A stretch of DNA of 64,000 nucleotides from Dryocosmus kuriphilus (taxonomy: Eukaryota; Arthropoda; Insecta; Hymenoptera; Cynipidae): NCBI GenBank assembly GCA_038277395.1, contig CM076193.1, positions 142,713,813-142,777,812 on the forward strand, given 5' to 3'. Numbering within the stretch: position 1 is the first letter of the stretch; each line of letters starts with the position of its first letter. This document shows, piece after piece, positions 35,563 through 49,880 of the stretch. The position numbers and the translations under genes were made by a program. Under the pieces are notes generated by a model, which ran no database searches, was not told the DNA's origin, and saw nothing but the letters and a program-made list of their open reading frames with translations.

Positions 35563-37384
35563 TTAGAAGAGGACGAACGTAGAAAATTAGGATTGGAATA
35601 TTAAAAATATATATTAAATATTATTATTATATACTATATTATATTATATATTATTATATATATTGAATATTAAAATAAATAAAAGTATTTTAAAACACGA
35701 TAGAAATTAATATTCTCTAGATTTATTTGAATTTGCATACAGAAAATCTTTTTTCTGCTTTGAGGTAAAAACAAGTTTCAAGGAAACTGTGAGTGCATAT
35801 CTAAATCTTGAAGAATAATTTTCAAAAAATGACTAATTAAAATATTAAAGTTTTTTTTCGAATTCTCTTAAGATTTTTCATCCTCTTTTTTAATCCACCA
35901 GAAAATTGATAAAAGGCACGAAATTAATTAAATTACTGTTTTTTTAAAACTATGTAAAAAGTCAATTCCCTCAAAAAACAAATCTAAAAATATATGGTAA
36001 AAATAGACAATGATGAGTTTTTCTATAAATTACAGAGGTTTTGAACAATTTTGTTAATTTGTGAAAATTTCAAATTCAAATACTCATAAAAGTTCGGAAA
36101 TATCTTTTCTGTAATCTAAAAAATAAGCACGTGTCTCTTTTTTCGAAATTCTTTACCAATGAACGAATTAACGAAATTTTAAGTTTTTTTAATTATAGTA
36201 TTTTTAAACATAAATGTTTCCAAATTGGACTCGCTCAAATCTGTACAATAATTTACACTTGAAACTGTTGAAACTAAAATTGTTAAAACTTCAGTTTCAA
36301 AGTGGTTGACATATAAAATTGTTTAATTGCAAAATTGAAAAATTTGTCACATGAGAAAATGAGGTTTGGAGATTTAATACTATTATATCCTAATAAAATG
36401 TTGAAAAATATTAAATTCATTTTACAACTAATCAAAAATATATACTAAAGAATATATTGACATATATATATTGATGCAATTAATAATTTATTTTAGCAGG
36501 AATTAAACAGATATTTTGGAAATGGTACACTATGGACTTGATAAAATTCACTTTTTTTGAGAGTTAGAATTTGCCGTGTCTAATGAACTTTAAATTAAAG
36601 CATTTATAAAGTAATTTTTTATTCAGAAGTAACCAAAAATTATTTTCCGTGTTGCCGTATTTTATTTAATACTTGAATAATAAAAATTATTAAGAAATGA
36701 TTGACTATTAAAATCCCTACTTTGAAGGTTTTTTAGAATTTAATGTTTTTAAATCTTCACTTAACCCCAATGGATAATCTCCAACCTCAAAATAAAATGC
36801 AGTCGTCAAGACATGTAAGGTAATTAGTTCTTACATTAATGAAGAATAATAGAAACTAAAGTTTAGTGTTCATAATAAAATTTCTGAATATAATTTTTAA
36901 TTTAGCTACTGTCTTTTTTCATCTTTTTTTAGTTTAAAAATCTGTTTTATGGACATGGCACAATATAATCCTAGAACTGAATTAACATCGATATTTTTAA
37001 ATAATAGTTTTTATGATTTGTAAGCTGGATATCACATCAAAATGTATGCTTTAACATTATTTGACACTCTATAAATAAGAAAATACTATTAACTCAAAAA
37101 TTTCAAAACGAGTTGGTAATGTGTAGCCAGATAAAGCAAAATATTTCCAATTTTTTGTATAACTTTTCAATTAAAAATTTTTTTCATATAAATAGAAGCA
37201 TGAGAATTAATAGAATTTTTAAAATCGTCCAGATTTTGAACTTTTCGACTGAAAATATAAAAAATTGGACAATTTTAAATAAAATTTTTAATTCTGCTTG
37301 AAAGTGATTTAATGTGGTTGCAAGGTGATTACAAGATATGGTAAAGCGGTTGCAAAGGGTTTGCACAGTGCCTTTATATTTCAA
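35563..37384. other. AT-rich intergenic DNA
   Basis: Nothing recognisable as gene or ordered repeat is seen apart from a short TA-rich simple sequence at about 35606-35665. Confidence 0.5.
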
Positions 37385-39530
37385 TTCTCGAATTTATTTA
37401 CTCTCATCTTCTAGTTTTTTTCGAATGCCAAAAAAAATCTCCGGAAAATTTTTGCGAAATTGGTTAATATTTAGGGGTGGCTCAAAGGGCTTGAAGTTTC
37501 CCATTGATTTAACACGGGAAAAAGTGAGCTTTTTGTAAATCTAATATTTACACGCGATGAGGTATTACAAATAATTTCGTGCTTCAGTATTTTGTCCCGA
37601 TTTCCTGAGAGAATAAGAATCAGTCATAAATTTTTGTTTGAGAAATTTTAAACCACCCTGAAGCTCAAAGAAAACCCCATAAGTGGCAAATTTGAATTTT
37701 ACGTAATATTGCGTGTAATTAAAACTTTTTGAAAGTTTTTTCCCCATAAATTATCAGTAAACGGTAATCTAATAATATTCAATAATTCTTTAACTAATTT
37801 TCAATTGAAAAAAATTTAATTTGTTTAAACATTATTTTTTCACGTAAGTCGCAAAATAAATGTATTTTAAAGGTTTTATGAGTTCTTTAGTTAATCATAA
37901 CAGTAAAATAATTTGCTTAAATAATTTTAGAATTATTTAAATAATACATATTTGTTCAAATATGTAGTTTACTTAAAAATAGCAAGAGAAACGTATTATC
38001 TCAATCTCACAAAATTTTCGACAAATTTTTAATATTTGTAAGTACTAATTTGTTTTCTAAGAATACTGTTAAATATATAAACAAATTAAATTTGTTTAAA
38101 CAATATCATTTTGTTTAAATATTTTATTTTTGCCATTTTTCGTAAGATTGTAATGTTTTTAGGTTCTAATTTATTTTCTAAGCATACTCTTATTTGTTTA
38201 AACAAAGTGAAATTGTTTCAAAAATTTCTTTATTTGACTAATTTTATGTGCTTGTTTATCGTTAGAGAGGAGAAAACGTTTTTTTAAAAAAATTTTTCCA
38301 CAGAGATAATTGGTATGAATTATTTTTTATTTTTTTTTTTTAGGAACGCTCTAAATTTTTCATACAATTTCAAATATTATTTTGTGCAAATTTAAAATAG
38401 TTACTGGAAAAATCTGATACTATCCCTTTAAGCTTGGCTGCAGCGTTTTAGTCACGTTCCTACTTATAGGGTTCTAGACTATACTTGTAATTGTCTCCAT
38501 AATTTTCCTCTTTAAATTATAAATATTTAAGTGACCTATTTTAAATACAAATATTAAATTTGAACAAAATAATTTCGGAAATTGCATGAAAAATTTAGAG
38601 TGTTCCTACAAAAGAAACATATAACTCATACTAATTAAATCTGTGGAAAAAATGGAAAAAAACACATTTTCTCCTCTCTACTGATAGAAAACACATAAAA
38701 TATAAAAGATGCTTAAACGATTTCAATTTGTTTAAAAAAATAAGAGCATTCTTAAAAAACAAGGTAGGACCTAAAAACATTGCAATTTTTTGGAAAATGG
38801 CAGAAATAAAATATCTGAGCAAAATTATATTGTTTAAGCACTTTTAATTTATTTAAACATTTAAGAATATTCTGAGAAAACAAATTAGACTTACAAATAT
38901 TAAACATCTGTCGAGAATTTAATGAGATTGAGATAAGATGTTTCTCCTGATTTGTTTTTAAGTAAACTACATATTTGAATAAATACGTATTATTTAAATA
39001 ATTGTAAAATTACTTCAGCAAGTTGTTTTACTGTTATGATCAATTAAGAAACTCATAACGTCTATAAAATATATTTTATTTTGCGACTTACCTGAGCAAA
39101 GAGATGTTTAAACAAATTAAATTATTTTTTAAATTGGAAATTTGTTAAGAAATTACTGGGTATGCTTAAATTAACGATTAATGATGATTTACAGAAAAAA
39201 ATACTTTCAAAAAGCGTTAATAAATCGCAATATTACGTAAAATTCAAACTTGCCAAACTTGCCACTTATGTGGTTTCCTTTCGGGACTGATAAGAGCGGT
39301 TTAAAATTTTTCAAACTCAAAATTTCTGATTGATTCATCGCTTTTAAATCATAGATTTACAAAATGATCACTTTTTTCCATGTTAAATGAATAGAAAATT
39401 TCCAACCAATAGAGTCACTCCTAAATATTAACGGATTTCGCTCAAATTTGAAGGAGATTTTTTTTTGGGCATTCCAACAAAACTGGGGGATGAGAGTAGA
39501 AAAATTCTATAAAAAAATTTCCACCAAGTA
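37385..39530. mobile_element. 2.1-kb palindromic element with arms of about 1 kb
   Basis: The left arm (about 37385-38410) and right arm (about 38520-39530) are diverged reverse complements along their length. Paired words include TACTCTCATC (37400) with GATGAGAGTA (39489), GCGTGTAATT-type sequence near 37700 with its partner near 39215, and GAACGCTCTAAATTTTTCAT (38343) with its complement near 38588. The centre is near 38460. No transposase is encoded. It may be a nonautonomous fold-back element. A fragment of its left arm recurs near 40335-40430. Confidence 0.8.
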
Positions 39531-42500
39531 TAAATAAGAACCAACCAATTGCACAGTGATTAAAAAAAGTGATTACAGAGCAATATTGAACACCTGAATA
39601 AATTAAAAATAGATAATAAAAAAAAAATGAAATAAGTAAAATATGAATGTAAAATAAAGAAATTAATTGAGAATCTTGAAAAGTTTGAACGGAAGGAAGG
39701 TCGTTCCCATAATAAAAAGTTTGTTATGAATACGAGTACAACCATGGATCTCCATGGGATGTTCCGAGTTGCGCACAAAGAGGCAATTTAACACGACAGA
39801 TTAAATATGATATCTCATAAGGTTTACCATACCATCGCATCGGTCGTAATTCTTTGCTTATGTGTACCAACCATGTGCAGGAAAAGTGAACATAAAGCAA
39901 TGAAGAACAACTCTCTACTTCAGTTTCGTTTCTGGTTCCTTACTTTCAACAACTTTACCTATAATTTTTAAAAATTAGCGTTTTTTTCCTTAAATCTTTT
40001 TGTTTTATTATAAAAATTTTAATTTTCAATATGATTTTAAAAAGCGAGTGGGAATTTCTTCTAATGAGGATCGACTCATCAGGTATGCAAAAAGGGATGG
40101 TGCATATTGACACAACGTAATAATATTTGACAATTTCTTATTCTCATTACTAATTAAGTATAAAGTTTAGTATATTCTTAAATAAACTCAATGATAGAAA
40201 AATAATTCATTTTTTAGTGATGAAAGATTTCATGAGAAAAAATGTACAGCTGAACTAGAGATAAATAACCATAACAACAATACCAGAATTTATCAGTGAG
40301 AAACCCAAGTTTTTTATTTAAAAATTATTTAAAAAGGGAAAGGTGAGCTTTTTGTAAATCTAAGATTTAAACGCAATGAGATATTACAAATAATTCCGTG
40401 CTTCAGTATTTTGTCCAGCATTCCCGAGAGATATTTGAAATTTCAGAATAGGTTATATTAAAGTTTCACATAATTGAATTAAAGTCTGAAACAATGATTA
40501 TATTTGTAATTTTTCACGATATGGATTAAAAAGAATAAGTAGAATTAAGTAATTTATCAATATTATTTCTTCAAAAGTAATTTTGTTACTTAGGAGAATA
40601 TTCAGTTTTAGCGAACTATTAAACAAACTATAAAACAGAATTTTACAATAACTTTCATCTTCAAAAAGAATGTACTTTTCCATTTTCTATCTCTACAATC
40701 CAATTTTGAAATTATGGTTTCAAAGTTGGACTAATTTTCTCTCCCCTCTTAAAATTGGAGTTCCGGAATCATATATTTTCCGGAGACAAGTTGCAAATAG
40801 ATGCATTCAGAGAATTACAAAATTGGTATTGTGCATACGATACTTGTTGACGTGGGACTTTTATTTATTATAGTGATCTCTGTTTTTGAGAGTTAATTTT
40901 TGAAGTCACATTTTATGACACATCAGTCATGACAATCTCTGCGCTCTTGACAGAAATGAAATTATGGCACAAGACGTACGTATTCTTTCCTCGAAAATAA
41001 TTCTGATACTCTATTTAAAGATAAAGTATTTTGATTTACAAAGCAGTTTTTTTAGAATTGACGTTAGATGTTTCGTTATTTTTTTTCCTCATTTCGGAGA
41101 ATCTAATCTCTTCTAGATATTTTTTTTCGTTAATTACTCGAGGGATATATAAATCGTACTTAATAAATTATTCGAACCACTTTGTAATCGCTTTAAAATC
41201 ACCTTGAAATAATAAAACGAAAAATCCAAACTGTTCCGATTGTTTTTGCTATTTTTGAGATTCAAAATATAAACTGTTCAGTTTTTATCATTAAATAGAA
41301 GATTGTGTCATGCTGTTCTTCGAACTTTACTTTAACTCCAACATAAAATTTTAAAACCTCGTTTTTTAAAAATAATATCATTTTCAAAAAGTGCTTGACT
41401 TTAGTCCTTCTGATTTCAGACAAATAAACTTTCTGATTGGAACGATAGAGCCAATTTCGTCTATTGGAAACTTTGTCAAGGAAAGAAGTCAGCGCAGGAA
41501 ATAAAAATCAACGACTGTAAAAGGTGCTACTGTCCTTTTCAGGACTTTCGTGAAGGAATTTCCCCTCGCTTCAAAGAATCACAACCGAGTATCCGCCTCA
41601 TTCTTTCAAAGTACGTTTTCTTCTCGAATCTCGAGAAACCAATAATATAAAAAAAAAAATGTTTAAGTAAGGAAAAAAAAATTATACACGTATTAAATAA
41701 AATATTTTTATCTTCAGGAACGTTTACTGTGGCCTAGAGTGATTCGAGGTGATGGCAAAGTTTTTTTGGAAGATTAGCGATTACACGTTGGGACATTCTT
41801 CTGAAAATCTGGAAAGAAAGGCGATGATATCATTGTTTTTTAAATTCAATCAAGGATTACATAAACATTACATACTGAGGGAAGAAAAAAGAAAATCTGA
41901 CGTTAATTTCGTTTGAAATTTTTTATCTCGACTCCGACTTGGGACACGTGGGTGTTTGGTTTCCACGACGAACGCCTTTCCCTTTCTGCTTTTCCTCTTT
42001 CTTCTCTGACGTAACTGACAATTAAATACATGGCGAAAAGTTTACGTCACCTCCTTCAAAAAGTATAACGGTAGGAAAAGGATCTTTTTAAACACTTTTA
42101 ATCAAACAGTTTTGTAGTAAAGATTATTAAGTTTGAAAATTTACAATTTTAGATTTAGAAAATTTTAGATTATCAACTGAAAATCTTAATCGCTGAGTAT
42201 CAAAATATTTCAGGATTAGGAATGTACTATTTTAAATTAAGTTGTGTTTTAAAAACACTTAAAGTGGCGTAATAAAGCCGGCTGTTTTTTTTTTTGAATA
42301 TCTTATAAGGTGACCTGATAAATTTTTTTTTTGATAATTACCAAGTGGGATTTACTATAATAATAATGATAAAATGGATGCGACCCACACGATGCTTTAC
42401 CGCGTTTCGACACAAACAGGACATGCCCAAACCACCCGGTGGTCAATTGCAATTTTCATTAGTATTGTGTGACAACAGACCACGATAATGGTTGTCAAAT

Positions 42501-42540
42501 GCAGTCATCTGATAATCATTAGCGTCCTTCGATCGACATT
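39531..42540. other. Intergenic DNA with a dispersed repeat fragment
   Basis: No gene is supported. Positions 40335-40430 repeat sequence of the palindrome arm at 37516-37610 (GTGAGCTTTTTGTAAATCTAA and following). Unique, GC-richer blocks lie at about 39715-39960, 41430-41640 and 41930-42060; the last includes ACACGTGGGTG. ACCACCCGGTGGT near 42433 echoes a similar word near 34612. Confidence 0.4.
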
Positions 42541-45500
42541 TATGATACTTCTGTAATTTCCGATTGATGCGGTACTAACCACTAAATTGGAAAATATAAT
42601 TAGTGAAAAGAACTATCTTCCTTATTGTATAAAATAATAAAATAAGTCGAAATTTTTTAAATCTTTTAACTCATTCTTGCTCATACTTGAAACAAAAATT
42701 TGAAATGAATAAAAATCAAGTAAACGATTTTCTGTAACTCAGATTTTTTTAAAAATCTACTATGACTTAAAATTCTACGAATAAATAATAATTATAGTTA
42801 TAGTAATAATTATAATTATAATTCTACCTTCGTATTATCGTATTTTATTGTACTTTATTCTCTTTTATTGTGAAAATACATTTCCAACTAGGGGTGCTTT
42901 ATCGCTCAATTTTTTACGCTACAACTTAAATCGATTCCACTTCCAATCCTCAGTTTTTAAAGCCATAGAATGGGTTAATTTTGACGTTTTTGTTTTCTGT
43001 TATATCAGTGTGAAAATTAATTTCCTATAGGTACAGTAAATACCGTTACAGTTTAAAAAATTGCAAATTATAGTTATGATAATTGAATCCATTCTATGAA
43101 TTTAAAAACGGAGAATTGGAAATGGGATCGATTTAAACTGTAGCGTAAAAAATTGAGCGCTAATGCACCCCTAGATGGAAATGTATTTTCACAATTAAAG
43201 AGAATAAATTACAATAAAATACGATAACATGAAGTTAGAATTATAATTATAATTATTATTATAATTATAATTATTATTTATTCGTAGAGTTTTAAGTTAT
43301 AGTAGATTAAAAAAAAAATCTCTATGGTTCTCAAATTTGTTAAGAAAATCATGGAAAGAGTCGGCTAAAAACTACAATTTCAAAAAATGACAATTTAACA
43401 TAATTGAACTGCACTGTAACTTATTCCGTTTTATTATCAAAATACAATAAATTGCAATCAAGTGCGATTATTGTACATTCTGATCGGAAAATTGTATTTT
43501 TTGTAAAAATATTCTTCTAATACGTGTAACAATTTTTTTAAGTGTCCGAATTTAAAATGCATAGAATTTTAGCACAACTTATAGTTTATATTGGATTTTT
43601 TAGGTAATTTTCCCCGATTCTTAAAGACAAAAAAAAATTACTAAGAAGAAAATCTACGAGGTAAAAACTAAAATTTTTTGTTAGAATTCAGACTATTTTA
43701 CAAAATTCTACAAGTAATTATTGCATGAACTAAACCTAGAGAAAACTAATCTTTCACATTGAAATAACAGAGAACAAAAATGTCAAAATTAACCCATTCT
43801 ATGGCTTTAAAAACTGAGAATTGGAAATGGGATCGATTTAAATTGTAGCGTAGAAAATTGAGCGATAATGCACCCCTAGTTGGAAATGTATTTTCACAAT
43901 AAAAGAGAAAAAATTACAGTAAAATACGATAATATGAAGTTAGAATTATAATTATAATTAGTATTTATTCGTAGAATTTTAAGTTATGGTAGATTGAAAA
44001 AAAAATTTCTATGGTTCTGAAATTTCTTAAGAAAATCATGGAAAGAGTCGGCTAAAAACTACAATTTCAAAAAATGACAATTTAAATAATTGAACTGCAC
44101 TGTAACTTATTCCGTTTTATTATTAAAATACAATAAATTGCAATGAAGTACAATTATTGTACATTCTAATCTGAAAATTGTATTTTTTATAAAAGTATTC
44201 TTCTAATACGTGTAACAATTTTTTTAAGTGTCCGAATTTAAAATGCATAGAAATTTAGCACAACTTATAGTTTATATTGGATTTTTTAGGTAATTTTCCG
44301 CGATTCTTAAAGACAAAAAAAAAAATTAATAAGAAAAGTCTGCAAGGTAGAAACTACAATTTTTTTTTAGAATTCAGACTATTTTACAAAATTCTACAAG
44401 TAATTATTGCATGACCATGTAAACCTAGAGAAATTAATCTTTCACATTGAAATAACAGAGAAGAAAAATTTCAAAATTAACCCATTCTATGGCTTTACAA
44501 ACTGAGAATTGGAAATGGGATCGATTTAAATTGTAGCGTAGAAAATTGAGCGATAAAGCACCGCTAGTTGGAAATGTATTTTCACAATAAAAGAGAAAAA
44601 AATTACAATAAAATACGATAATATGAAGGTAGAATTATAATTATAATTATATTTATTCGTAGAATTTTAAGTTATTGTGGATTTAAAAAAAAATTTCTAT
44701 GGTTCTGAAATTTCTTAAGAAAATCATGGAAAGAGTCGGCTAAAAACTACAATTTCAAAAAATGACAATTTTAAAATAATTGACATACACTGTAACTTAT
44801 TCCGTTTTATTATCAAAATACAATAAATTGCAATGAAGTACAATTATTGTACATTCTAATCGGAAATTTGTATTTTTTGTAAAAATATCCTTCTAATACG
44901 TGTAACAATTTTTTTAAGTGTATCCGAATTTAAAATGCATAGAAATTTTAAGAAAACTTATAGTTTATATGGATTTTTAGGTAATTTTCCGCGATTCTTA
45001 AAGACAAAAAAAAAATTAATAAGAAAAATCTGCACGAGTAGAAACTACAATTTTTTTTTAGAATTCAGACTATTTTACAAAATTCTACAAGTAATTAATG
45101 CATGAATGTAAATCTAGAGAAAACTAATCTTCACATTGAAATAACAGAGAACAAAAATGTCAAAATTACCCCATTCTATGGCTTTAAAAACTGAGAATTG
45201 GAAATGGGATCGATTTAAATTGTAGCGTAGAAAATTGAGCGATAAAGCACCCTAGTTGGAAATGTATTTTCACAATACAAGAGAATAAATTACAGTAAAA
45301 TACGATAATATGAAGTTATTATAATTATAATTATTATTTATTCATAGAATTTTAAGTTGTAGTAGATTAAAAAAAAAATCTCTATGGTTCTGAAATTGGT
45401 TAAGAAAATCATGGAAAGAATCGGCTAAAAACTACAATTTCAAAAAATGCAATTTTAAAATAATTCACATGCACTGTAATTTATTCCGTTTTATTATCAA

Positions 45501-48500
45501 AATACAATAAATTGCAATGAAGTACAATTATTGTACATTCTAATCTGAAAATTGTATTTTTTGTAAAAATATCCTTCTAGTACGTGTAACAATTTTTTTA
45601 TAGTGTCCGAATTTAAAATGCATATAATTTTAACAAAAGTTATAGATTATATGGGATTTTTAGGTGATTTTCCGCGATTCTTAAAGACTAGAAAAAAATT
45701 AATAAGTAAAATCTACGAGGTAGAAACTACAATTTTTTTCTAGAATTCAGACCATTTTTACAAAACTCTACAAGTAATTAGTGCATGAATAGTAAACCTA
45801 GAGAAAACTAATTTTCACATTGAAATAACAGAGAACAAAAATGTCAAAATAACCCATTCTATGGCTTTAAAAACTGAGAATTGGAAATGGGATCGATTCA
45901 AATTGTAGCGTAAAAAATTGAGCGATAATGCACCCCTAGTTGGAAATGTATTTTCGCAATAAAAGAGAATAAATTACAATAAAATACGATAATATGAAGT
46001 TATTATAATTATAATTATTATTTATTCATAGAATTTTAAGTTGCAGTAGATTTAAAAAAAAAATCTCTATGGTTCTCAAATTTGTTAAGAAAATCATGGA
46101 AAGAGTCGGCTAAAAACTACAATTTCAAAAAATAGCAATTTTAACATAATTCAACTGCACTGTAATTTATTCCGTTTTATTATCAAAATACAATAAATTG
46201 CAATGAAGTACAATTATTGTACATTCTAATCTGAAAATTTTATTTTTTGCAAAAATATCCTTCTAATACGTGTAACAATTTTTTAAAGAGTCCGAATTTA
46301 AAATGCATAGAATTTTAACAAAACTTATAGTTTATATGGGATTGTTTAGGTAATTTTCCGCGATTCTTGAAGACTAAAAAAAATTTATAAGAAAAATCTA
46401 CGAGGAAGAAACTACAATTTTTTTCTAGAATTCAGACTATTTTACAAAATTCTACAAGTAATTATTGCATGAATAGTAAACCTAGAGGAAATTAATTTTC
46501 ACATTGAAATAACAGAGAAGAAAAATGTCAAAATTAACCCATTCTATGGCTTTACAAAACTGAGAATTGGAAACGGGATCGATTCAAATTGTAGAGTAAA
46601 AAATTGAGCGATAAAGCACCCCTAGTTGGAAATGTATTTTCACAATAAAAGAGAATAAATTACAATAAAATACGATAATACGAAGTTAGAATTTTAATTA
46701 TAATTATTATTTATTCGTAGAATTTTAAGTTATAGTAGATTTAAAAAAAAGCTCTATGGTTCTCAAATTGTTAAGAAAATCATGGAAAGAGTCGGCTAAA
46801 AACTACAATTTCAAAAAATGACAATTTTAACATAATTGAACTGCACTGTAACTTATTCCGTTTTATTATCAAAATACAATAAATTGCAATGAAGTGCGAT
46901 TATTGTACATTCTGATCGGAAAATTGTATTTTTTGTAAAAATTTTCTTCTAATACGTGTAACAATTTTTTTAAGTGTCCGAATTTAAAATGCATAGAATT
47001 TTAACAAAAGTTATAGATTATATGGGATTTTTAGGTGATTTTCCGCGATTCTTGAAGACTAAAAAAAATTAATAAGAAAAATCTACGAGGTAGAAACTAC
47101 AATTTTTTTCTAGAGTTCAGACCATTTTACAAAACTCTACAAGTAATTATTGCATGAATAGTAAACCTAGAGGAAATTAATTTTCACATTGAAATAACAG
47201 AGAACAAAAATGTCAAAAGTAACCCATTCTATGGCTTTAAAAACTGAGAATTGGAAATGGGATCGATTCAAATTGTAGCGTAAAAAATTGAGCGATAATG
47301 CACCCCTAGTTGGAAATGTATTTTCACAATAAAAGAAAAATAAATTACAGTAAAATACGATAATATGAAGTTAGAATTATAATTATAATTATTATTTATT
47401 CGTAGAATTTTAAGTTATTGTAGATTTAAAAAAAAATTTCTATGGTTCTGAAATTTCTTAAGAAAATCATGGAAAGAGTCGGCTAAAAACTACAATTTCA
47501 AAAAATGACAATTTTAAAATAATTGACATACACTGTAACTTATTCCGTTTTATTATCAAAATACAATAAATTGCAATGAAGTACAATTATTGTACATTCT
47601 AATCTGAAAATTTTATTTTTTGCAAAAATATCCTTCTAATACGTGTAACAATTTTTTAAAGTGTCCGAATTTAAAATGCATAGAATTTTGCCAAAACTTA
47701 TAGTTTATATGGGATTGTTTAGGTAATTTTCCGCGATTCTTAAAGACTAGAAAAAAATTTATAAGTAAAATCTACGAGGAAGAAACTACAATTTTTTTCT
47801 AGAATTCAGACTATTTTACAAAATTCTACAAGTAATTATTGCATGTATAGTAAACCTAGAGAAAACTAGTTTTCACATTGAAATAACAGAGAAAAAAAAT
47901 GTCAAAATTAACCCATTCTATGGCTTTAAAAACTGAGAATTGGAAATGGGATCGATTTAAATGGTAGCGTAGAAAATTGAGCGATAAAGCACCCCTAGTT
48001 GGAAATGTATTTTCACAATAAAAGAGAATAAATTACAATAAAATACGATAATACGAATGTAGAATTATAATTATAATTACTGATATAATTATAATCATTA
48101 TTTATTCGTAGAATCTTAAGTTATAGTAGATTTGAAAAAAATCTGAGTTACAGAAAATCGTTTGCTTGATTTTTATTCATTTCAAATTTTTGTTTCAAGT
48201 ATGAGCAAAAATGAGTTAAAAGATAAAAAAAATTTGCGACTTATTTTATTTCTTTCTACAATAAGGAATGTAGTTCTTTTTACTAATTATATTTTCCAAT
48301 TTAGTAGTTAATACCGCAGCAATCGGAAATTATGGAAGAATCATAAATTTTGTGAAAATCAATTAAATCACAACAAAATATAATTATTGTACTTCAAATA
48401 TTTCTGTAAAGTGTCTGAATTCTAAGTGCAGAGAGTTCTAGTAAAAATGGTAGTTTTATATTTTTGGTTAGAATTCCTACTATTTTACAAAATTTCACAA

Positions 48501-48600
48501 GCAATTACAAACTGTTACAAAAAATTACAATTTTGACATTTTTTTTCTCTGTTATTTCAATGTGGAAATTAATTTCCTCTAGGTTTACTATTCATGCAAA
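42541..48600. mobile_element. Fold-back type element: long inverted ends around a 687-bp tandem array
   Basis: The left end (42541-43033) and the segment at about 47850-48345 are inverted copies of about 490 bp; paired words include ATTTCCGATTG...GCGGTA and its complement near 48330. Between them, GAGAATTGGAAATGGGATCG recurs at 43111, 43816, 44504, 45193, 45876, 46562, 47246 and 47935, giving eight units with spacing 683-705 bp. Each unit contains an ATTATAATTATAATTATT tract, TTGTACATTCTAATC and CCATTCTATGGC. A diverged partial copy in the opposite sense extends from about 48350 to 48600. No transposase reading frame is present. Confidence 0.85.
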
Positions 48601-49815
48601 TTGCAGCACGCGTTCAAGTTCGTAAAGATTTGAAGTTGAAAAGCTTGAAAATTATTGAATAATTATGAATTACACCATTTTTATTTTAAAAGTGTTGAAA
48701 TTGTGCCTTACGCTTCAAAATTGAAATGATTAAAAAAGATTAGTTTCTACTTTGGAAAATTGGTCATATTTTTAAAAAATTGAAAATTATTTTTTCAAAA
48801 TAGAACAAAATCAAAAGTTTAGTCTTTTGAAGATTTTATAAGCAGAACTCGAGATCATTAAGGCAATTTCAAAATGTTTCAAGTTCAGCAAAATTAGATA
48901 AATATAAATTTTAAACATCTGGAAGCTTTTTGTCATTTATATAGTTTTAATGAAGCACGTAATTAGAAAAAAATTGTTAAGGCGGCATTGACCGAGCACC
49001 GTCCAATAAATAAATAAATATATCCAGACGCCACTAATACTTCTCTCAGTTTTTGTGTAAACAAGCTTTAAGAACAATTTACTTATTTATTAAAAAAATG
49101 TTTAATGTTAGTTTTAGAATTTTTGGTCAAAATAAAACTTATTTGCTCTTTACACTTTTTTCATAGAATGAATCGTTTTCCAGTTAGAACGTCATAACCG
49201 TGAATTTTTTAACAGAATTTACATATGTTCAAACTTATATCTCGAAAAACCGTTGCTCGAAAAAATTTGAAACTTGTACATTGTCTATTTCGTGGTCTGA
49301 TCTCTTGACTAAAAGAAGAAATATTCCAATCGAATTGAAATTTCTCTTCATAAATTGTTGTTAAGAAATGTCATGAAAAACTCCATTAAAAATATCCATT
49401 TTTTAAAACAGTAATTTATGAAAGGGATTCGAAAGTAATATTTCTTTTTTTCTCAAGCGATCTAATCTCGAAATAAACAATGCAAAAGTTTCAAAGGTTT
49501 TTGAGGAAAAGTTTTCAGAATAAAAGTTTGTAGATGTGTCAATTTAAACAAAAATTGTTTATAAAACTGTAACTTGAAATCATTTTTTTGTCCTTCGAAA
49601 AAAGTCTAAAGTGATAGAAGGTCTGTTTTTGCTCAGAAATTCTAGAAATGATTTGAAAAATTGTTTTTTCTTTATAAATAACGACATTATTGTAAAAAAT
49701 TGTTCATACATACGAAAAATATTTGCGTCGGCTAGCTAATAAATATTTTTTATAACATAAGTTCACTGCTTCGGAATCTTGAATAAATTAGTGGCGAGAA
49801 TGCAGAACGCAATCA
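48601..49815. other. AT-rich intergenic DNA
   Basis: No gene or repeat structure is recognised here. Confidence 0.5.
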
Positions 49816-49880
49816 TTCTCAGATCGCACAGTAGGCCCAAAAAAACGTCCGTGGACAAATTGATTTTCAGAAGACAATTA
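49816..49880 (+). mobile_element. Penelope-like element fragment
   Basis: About 60 bp match, in opposite orientation, the 5' end of the Penelope coding region at 53985-54045; both carry CCGTGGACAAATTGATTTTC and GACAATTATT. The match ends where the palindrome beginning at about 49872 starts. Confidence 0.7.

Noticed and set aside
42848..43030. 60-codon plus-strand frame
   Set aside because: It falls within the inverted end of the fold-back element and is not conserved in the inverted partner.
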